Source of the DNA: Flavobacteriaceae bacterium
GTDB taxonomy: Bacteria; Bacteroidota; Bacteroidia; Flavobacteriales; Flavobacteriaceae
Assembly: GCA_018674025.1 (NCBI GenBank)
Contig: JABHBC010000270.1
Coordinates: 1 to 11,753, forward strand
Direction of reading: 5' to 3'
Length of the DNA: 11,753 bases
The notes beneath the pieces were generated by a model. The model ran no database searches. It had not been told where the DNA came from and worked only from the letters and a program-made list of their open reading frames with translations. This document shows, one piece after another, positions 6,897-11,753 of the stretch. The position numbers were made by a program, and so were the translations under genes. Position 1 is the stretch's first letter, and every line of letters starts with the position of its first letter.

Positions 6897-8126
6897 TTAA
6901 TTAATTACTGTTCCCCAAAATGAAAGCTCTCCAATTACAGAAACCATTTGGTTATTCCAAGATTCAAGGTTTACAAATCGGATATATCTAATGTCATATT
7001 GGCGAGCATCAAAGGAAAACACAAAATCTTCTCCATTGTCTTGATATTCATAATCCTCTGCAGTGTTTGATCCTGGAGGTAATCCAGAGGGTTTAAATGA
7101 TTCAAAATAACCCAAGTCTATCCATCCATCACCAGGACTATCAGGGTCATATATTGGCAGACTATTTAAATTTTCTCTCCCATAAATTTTAAACCTTTTA
7201 GGATTTCCGTGCTTGTATAATTCACTACCTCCTCTTTGGTATAGTTTAAATCTATTTAATTTTGCTGTTTGACCTAAATCAAGTGTTAATTGGTGAGGTA
7301 ATGGTAAGAAGCTAGTATGACCACAATTCCATTGATTACTCCATGATCCATCCCATATTTGATTAGCTGAAAAACCATATTCACTAAAGCTTTCGTCACC
7401 CGGCATTGACTCTACAGACCAATAAACTTTTTCTAAAAAAATATCTTCCAGTGGAGTAACTTCAAATGAGCGCCTTGTAGTTTGATTGCCCCATCTATCC
7501 TCCACGTAAATTACAAATATTGTTGGCTCTGGATCATAACCTCTAAAACTGTAAGAACTATTTGCTTGACTTGTGTAAAAGGACTCCTTAAATTCTAATT
7601 CACCTTCTGAGTTTTGAACAGACATATTAAGTGAAACTTCAGCTCTAGTTGGATTTAAATATGAAATATTTATACCTCCAAAATCTTCTAATCCTTCGAT
7701 TGATTCTAAAATTGCATGTATCGGCGCTTCCAGTGGAGATATTTCAACAGTTACAGCTTCGGATTCATTATCTCCTATATCAACAGCTCGGATTTCGACT
7801 GGATACTGACCAACTTGACCAAAGCCTGTTATTCCTAAGGTATCTATAAATGAGGAAACAATAACCTGTTTTTGGGTCCCGTTCTCGTCATCATAAGAAC
7901 CTTTAATGTATAGTAAATCTTCATCTGTAGGAGGAGTAAATTTTATAATTGCTCCTCCTGCAATGTTTTCTATTGAGTTAACTGTAACTTTTCCTGGTGG
8001 AATTCCGTCAGACCCATTTGCACTGTGAATTGGGTCTTCAGAGCAGTTAATTAACATTATAGCAAGAGATAAAACGCAAAAAGCTGAAATAAATCTCATA
8101 TTGTATTTTTTTTCTTTATTTATCAT
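6897..8126 (-). CDS. Surface lipoprotein, DUF4959-DUF5126-DUF5000 type
   Basis: This 409-residue lipoprotein has the architecture often found just after SusD in Bacteroidota PULs. Its signal ends in MLINC with Cys28, followed by SEDPIHS, an acidic surface-export type start. About residues 40-130 (GIPPGKVTVNSIENIAGGAI, KFTPPTDEDLLYIKGSY, YPVEIRAVD.GDNES) fit DUF4959, an FN3-like domain. Residues 132-227 (ending VYVED-like, RWGN, FEVTPLED) fit DUF5126. Residues 235-405 fit DUF5000, a discoidin-like module with ESMPGDE, HQLTLDLGQTAKL, GNPKRFKIYGRENLN and IRYIRF. That last module is clearly related to the two modules of the next protein. Glycan binding at the cell surface is inferred from family and context; no enzyme motif is visible. 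ATG at 8126 is given, but ATG at 8099 (Met10) would give a more typical lipoprotein signal and is equally possible. Gaps are 12 bases from the SusD gene and 11 to the next. Confidence 0.9.
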   Translation of the reverse strand: MINKEKKYNMRFISAFCVLSLAIMLINCSEDPIHSANGSDGIPPGKVTVNSIENIAGGAIIKFTPPTDEDLLYIKGSYDDENGTQKQVIVSSFIDTLGITGFGQVGQYPVEIRAVDIGDNESEAVTVEISPLEAPIHAILESIEGLEDFGGINISYLNPTRAEVSLNMSVQNSEGELEFKESFYTSQANSSYSFRGYDPEPTIFVIYVEDRWGNQTTRRSFEVTPLEDIFLEKVYWSVESMPGDESFSEYGFSANQIWDGSWSNQWNCGHTSFLPLPHQLTLDLGQTAKLNRFKLYQRGGSELYKHGNPKRFKIYGRENLNSLPIYDPDSPGDGWIDLGYFESFKPSGLPPGSNTAEDYEYQDNGEDFVFSFDARQYDIRYIRFVNLESWNNQMVSVIGELSFWGTVIN

Positions 8127-8138
8127 AAAATAATTTTA

Positions 8139-10082
8139 TTACCATCCAGGATTTTGAACTAAATTTGGGTTTCTCAATAATTCATTTTGGCTAATTGGCC
8201 ATAGATAATCCTTAATTAAATAGTTTCTATAATATATGTTTTCTACTTCATAAAACCCTTCTACATCAGGTCTAAAGATATTCCAGCCTCTTATAGGTTG
8301 GCTAAAGTATTCATCTGCTAATTTCCATCTACGCAAATCCCAATATCGATGACCCTCTAGCGCTAGTTCAATCATTCTTTCTTGATGTATAATATCTCTC
8401 ATTCCATCTTTTGAACTTGGTTTAGAAGGATTACTAGAGTAAAGTTGCCAAGTATTAACTAGGTCTCCTCCATCATCAAGCCCTGCTTTATCTCTAACTT
8501 TTTGTATATATTCATAAACCTCTGAATCAGGTGATTCTTTAACTTCATTTAAAGCCTCTGAATACATTAAATATAAATCCGATAATCTAATAATTGGAAA
8601 AGAATAACCTTTAATTGTTGAGCCTTCTTGTGAAATTACATTTTCATAATGAACTAATTTTTTAGCGAAATATCCAGTTATTGAATAAATTTCAAAACCT
8701 TGTTTTCCAGACAGTGCTCCTGCCTTAGCGTCTAAATAAGGAATATTATTAATATTGGTTGTTTCTAACGAAAACCATTTACCACCATCAAATCCAATTG
8801 TAGAATAAAACCTAGGTTCTCTGTAGGTGTGTAGCTTGGCTGTACTATAGTTATCTTCTATGTAAAACTCGTGATAATTTTCACCATTATCATCCAATAG
8901 AGGAGTTGAAACAACATCATATCTTTCTGAGTAATTCCAATAAATGTCCTCATTTAATGGTACACCATTTTTAGAGTAAAAAGTTTCTACCATATTAAGA
9001 GTTGGAGCGTGTGATTTTTTAGTATATCCAAATAATGCAGAGTGGTCAGCAGTCCATCTTGGTTGACACCACATTTGTAAATCTCCAGTCCATTCTGGTC
9101 CGTATGCCCATATAATTTCGGGGTTAAATGACTCAGTTATTGCGGCTCTTTGACTTAACTCTTCAATTACTTGTTCACTGAGCTCTCCATTAATAGGGAT
9201 TTGTTGGGTAAACTCATAAAGTTGATGGCCATTAGACTCAGCACTTTCTATAGCGTCATATAATGCATCTTTTGCAAGTACCCATTTTTGAGGGTCATAA
9301 GTTTGATTGACTAGACTATTTCCTTGACTATCAACAAGGGTATTAAAATCTTCATTACCATTAAAAATAGGGCTAGCATTTAAAACTAAAATCTTTGCTT
9401 TTAATGCCTTTGCAACTGGCATTGTAACTCTTCCTTGTTCGGTATATATGTAATTAATAACTCCAGGTAAATTCTCACCTTCAATTACTTCGTCCAGTAG
9501 TTGAACTAAATAATTTACAACATCATCAACAGGGTCTCTAAATACATTGGTTTCTTCAGCACTTGCTCCGACACTTATATTGTTTTCAACAATTGGAATT
9601 GGACCATACATTTGCAAAAGCCAAAAGTGATAAAATGCCTTTAATACTTTAACTTCATCAAGCCACCTAAGTCTTTCTTGCTCTTCCAAACCAGGAACTG
9701 TAACTAAGTTGTCTAAAAATATGTTGCAATCTCTAAGTGCGTTAAATAAACTATGAGGAGCTCCTCTGCCTCCCTCCCAATAGTTTAAGTAAGGACTAGA
9801 AACGTTTTGCATTCCCTTTGCAAGTCTAAAACTCGTTTCATTATTCATGTAAAAATCATTCTCTGCGTAATACCAAACTTCATCTCCGGCAAGCATTGAG
9901 AAATTCTGAACTACATTCGCATGTTCTGGAATATATGTATAACAAGTTGCTAAAAAGTTTAAAGCAGTTGCTCTGTTATTAAAAGCTATATCTATTGTTG
10001 GAATGTTATCAGGAATAACATCAAGATAATCATCCTTACAAGAAGAAAAAAGTATAATTAATATGAAGTAATAATTTTTCAT
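8139..10082 (-). CDS. susD: SusD/RagB family glycan-binding outer-membrane lipoprotein
   Basis: The 647-residue protein caps the SusC transporter at the cell surface and captures glycan for import. The short signal peptide ends in LFSSC; Cys15 is followed by KDDYLDV, both a SusD hallmark and an acidic surface-export signal. Helical TPR-like segments follow, including LDEVKVLKAFYHFWLLQMYG, where SusD proteins commonly have RAFYYF..L...YG. The C-terminal SusD region has LSDLYLMYSEALNEV at 500-514, YIQKVRDKAGLDD, and ERMIELALEGHRYWDLRRW at 568-586, one of the strongest family signatures; it ends in YLWPIS and NPGW. The length is somewhat above the usual 500-600. The gene starts 9 bases after the SusC stop, the invariant order for these pairs. 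The likely ligand is an alpha-mannose glycan, judged only from the GH92 genes downstream. The symbol names the family; this is not the starch protein. Confidence 0.97.
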   Translation of the reverse strand: MKNYYFILIILFSSCKDDYLDVIPDNIPTIDIAFNNRATALNFLATCYTYIPEHANVVQNFSMLAGDEVWYYAENDFYMNNETSFRLAKGMQNVSSPYLNYWEGGRGAPHSLFNALRDCNIFLDNLVTVPGLEEQERLRWLDEVKVLKAFYHFWLLQMYGPIPIVENNISVGASAEETNVFRDPVDDVVNYLVQLLDEVIEGENLPGVINYIYTEQGRVTMPVAKALKAKILVLNASPIFNGNEDFNTLVDSQGNSLVNQTYDPQKWVLAKDALYDAIESAESNGHQLYEFTQQIPINGELSEQVIEELSQRAAITESFNPEIIWAYGPEWTGDLQMWCQPRWTADHSALFGYTKKSHAPTLNMVETFYSKNGVPLNEDIYWNYSERYDVVSTPLLDDNGENYHEFYIEDNYSTAKLHTYREPRFYSTIGFDGGKWFSLETTNINNIPYLDAKAGALSGKQGFEIYSITGYFAKKLVHYENVISQEGSTIKGYSFPIIRLSDLYLMYSEALNEVKESPDSEVYEYIQKVRDKAGLDDGGDLVNTWQLYSSNPSKPSSKDGMRDIIHQERMIELALEGHRYWDLRRWKLADEYFSQPIRGWNIFRPDVEGFYEVENIYYRNYLIKDYLWPISQNELLRNPNLVQNPGW

Positions 10083-10091
10083 TTTAAATAA

Positions 10092-11753
10092 TTAAAAATT
10101 TATATTTAATCCCAAGTTAGCTCCCTTTTGAATAGGATATCCTAAGCCATTTCCACCCATTTCTATATCCCATAATTTAAATTTACTAAAAGTTAATAAG
10201 TTAGTTCCACTGACATATACTCTGCCTGCTGAAAACCCAAGTTTTTCCGTCAACTTATCTGTAAAAGAATAGCCAAATTCAATTGACTTTAATCTTAAAA
10301 AAGCCCCATCTCTTAACCACCATGTACTATTTCTATTGTTATTGTCAATTAGCTGATCTGATAATCTAGGCCATGAAGCATAGAGGTTTCTATCGTTTTC
10401 AGACCAATGATCATTAGCCCATGCAGAAAGTAATGCGTTGTTTCCAATGGCACTTCCGCTTGTATCAATAAATGGGGAAGTATTATATGCATCGACAAAA
10501 AATGATGATCTAGCAGAACCTTGAAAGAAAAATGAAAAATCAAAGTTTCTGTAACTAGCAGATGTTCCAAAACCATAAATTATTTCAGGAGTTGTTGGAT
10601 ATCCTATTGGAACCTCATCATTAATATCAATGATTCCGTCATTATTAATGTCTTTGTATTTTATGTCCCCAGCCATATAATCTCCAAAAGTCTGAATTGG
10701 AGAATTTGCAATGTCTGCTTCGTCTATAAATAATCGCTCTGCTATATAACCAAAAGGTTGAGATAAGTTAAGGCCAATTCTAGATCTCCATGGAAGTCCT
10801 GCACTTACATAGTCTAATTCTTCAAAGACTTCATATTTACTCGTTGCGAAAGAAAAATTAGCTCTAACTGCTACAAAAAAATCATTAGTGATATTATCTT
10901 TATAGTCTAAAGACATCTCAAAACCTTTGGATGAAGCTTCCCCAACATTTGCTCTTATGGGTGACTGAAGGCCCATTGATGCTGGCACTTGTGCTCTATC
11001 CATTAGTATATTAGATCTGTATTCTGTAAAATAATCAGCTTGAATGTCTACTTTGCCAAATAGTCCTAATTCAAAACCTACATTTAACATTTTTGCTTTT
11101 TCCCATGTTATTTGATCATTTGCATATCGGTCAATACTTACTCCATTAATATAGTTGCTAAATTCATTTCCAAATGGGGCTCCCATTGAACCATCATTTA
11201 GGTTAACCTGAGAAATGTAAAAAAATCTATCTTCTGCACTACCAATTTGATCATTTCCAACTAAACCATAAGTACTTTTTAATTTTAATTTTGTGATTAC
11301 ATCACTAGTAGAACTCATAAAATCTTCGTTAGACATGTACCAGCCAAAACCAAATGATGGGAAAAACCCAAATCTTTCAGACTTTGCAAATCTTTCAGAG
11401 CCATTATATCCAAAATTAAATTCAGAGAAATATCTTTCATCATAAGCATACGTAAACCTACCTGAAACTCCCAAGTTTCTATATGGTAAAGACCTTTGAA
11501 GGTCTCCAGCATTTGCATACTTTAATTCTCTAGAGATCCCTATTATCATCCCAGATATTTCGTGGATGTCATCAATAGTTGTGTTATAATTTAATGAGGC
11601 TTCAAAATAAGTAGCATTGGTAATAACTTTATTCCCTTCATTGTACTCTAAATATTCTGTTCCTTGATTTGGATTTAAAGCTATTAAAGTGTACTGATCA
11701 CTTTGAAAATCATAGTTTCCTAAAGCATAATAAAATGGATTATACTTTCTTTC
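10092..11753 (-). CDS. susC: SusC/RagA family TonB-dependent transporter, C-terminal half
   Basis: The frame is open to the right edge, so 553 C-terminal residues are seen of a protein usually about 1000-1100 long; signal peptide, carboxypeptidase-like domain, TonB box and plug lie outside. The Met at 11549 is internal, since coding continues upstream with SusC-like sequence. Family marks, numbered within the fragment, include LPYRNLGVSGRFTYAYDERY (89-108), FPSFGFGWYMSNEDF (131-145), KLKSTYGLVGNDQIG, and NVGEASSKGFEMSLDY. The near-universal SusC block is at 368-396: aspartate-rich DINNDGIIDINDEVPIG, then YPTTPEIIYGFG. The barrel ends in aromatic-rich strands and a terminal NINF, as expected of an outer-membrane beta-barrel. 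It forms the import channel with the adjacent SusD lid. Whether it has an N-terminal signalling extension for sigma/anti-sigma control cannot be seen. The symbol names the family only. Confidence 0.97.
   Translation of the reverse strand, partial: ERKYNPFYYALGNYDFQSDQYTLIALNPNQGTEYLEYNEGNKVITNATYFEASLNYNTTIDDIHEISGMIIGISRELKYANAGDLQRSLPYRNLGVSGRFTYAYDERYFSEFNFGYNGSERFAKSERFGFFPSFGFGWYMSNEDFMSSTSDVITKLKLKSTYGLVGNDQIGSAEDRFFYISQVNLNDGSMGAPFGNEFSNYINGVSIDRYANDQITWEKAKMLNVGFELGLFGKVDIQADYFTEYRSNILMDRAQVPASMGLQSPIRANVGEASSKGFEMSLDYKDNITNDFFVAVRANFSFATSKYEVFEELDYVSAGLPWRSRIGLNLSQPFGYIAERLFIDEADIANSPIQTFGDYMAGDIKYKDINNDGIIDINDEVPIGYPTTPEIIYGFGTSASYRNFDFSFFFQGSARSSFFVDAYNTSPFIDTSGSAIGNNALLSAWANDHWSENDRNLYASWPRLSDQLIDNNNRNSTWWLRDGAFLRLKSIEFGYSFTDKLTEKLGFSAGRVYVSGTNLLTFSKFKLWDIEMGGNGLGYPIQKGANLGLNINF

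Larger units (their letters stand above)
1..11753 (-). other. Part of one alpha-mannan-type polysaccharide utilisation locus transcribed right to left
   Basis: Seven minus-strand genes follow each other with gaps of 9, 12, 11, 15, 9 and 11 bases and no opposing gene. No hairpin followed by a T-run and no space for a promoter is visible in any gap, so they are probably cotranscribed from a promoter beyond 11753. The order SusC, SusD, two surface lipoproteins, three GH92 enzymes is a coherent uptake and degradation set. Substrate assignment to an alpha-mannose glycan rests on the GH92 family alone. Confidence 0.85.

Noticed and set aside
10349..10576. Minus-strand alternate frame inside the SusC gene, and a similar one at 11315-11518
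   Set aside because: Both lie inside a well-conserved SusC reading frame in a shifted frame and have composition expected of out-of-frame reading, so they are shadows.
11547..11549. ATG at 11549 as the start of a short SusC-like gene
   Set aside because: The same frame continues upstream without a stop to the window edge and encodes SusC-like barrel sequence, so this Met is internal and the gene is cut by the window, not truncated in the genome.

Overview
The window is low-GC throughout and its genes are typical of Bacteroidota. There is a SusC/SusD pair, lipoproteins with acidic residues right after the lipid-anchoring cysteine, A-rich leaders without clear Shine-Dalgarno sites, and very tight tandem packing. 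A member of the Flavobacteriia, perhaps marine, is the most natural source, but that is inference from style. All seven genes lie on the minus strand, so transcription runs from the right edge (11753) to the left edge (1). The window is the middle of one polysaccharide utilisation locus (PUL), cut at both ends.

In transcription order: the C-terminal half of a SusC TonB-dependent transporter (11753-10092, N-terminus outside); a SusD glycan-binding lipoprotein (10082-8139); a 409-residue lipoprotein of DUF4959/DUF5126/DUF5000 type (8126-6897); a 589-residue DUF4998-type lipoprotein with two tandem discoidin-like (F5/8 type C) modules (6885-5116); a first GH92 enzyme (5100-2953, TTG start); a second GH92 enzyme (2943-667); and the N-terminal third of a third GH92 enzyme (655-1, continuing outside). 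Gaps between genes are only 9 to 15 bases. No promoter, terminator, RNA gene, mobile element or CRISPR array is visible.

GH92 enzymes are calcium-dependent exo-acting alpha-mannosidases, so the likely target is an alpha-mannose-rich glycan: yeast or algal alpha-mannan, or high-mannose N-glycan. The SusD protein and two further surface lipoproteins would bind the glycan, SusC would import fragments, and the GH92 enzymes, which carry ordinary export signals and no lipobox, would remove mannose in the periplasm. The three GH92 proteins differ clearly in conserved motifs and look like three separate subfamilies, suggesting different linkages. No endo-acting enzyme, kinase, sugar transporter or regulator lies inside the window.

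I see no wholly new system. The points most worth a second look are the three divergent GH92 genes in a row, the TTG start of the first GH92 gene lying in frame just after the preceding TAG stop, and the three related discoidin-like modules spread over two adjacent lipoproteins.
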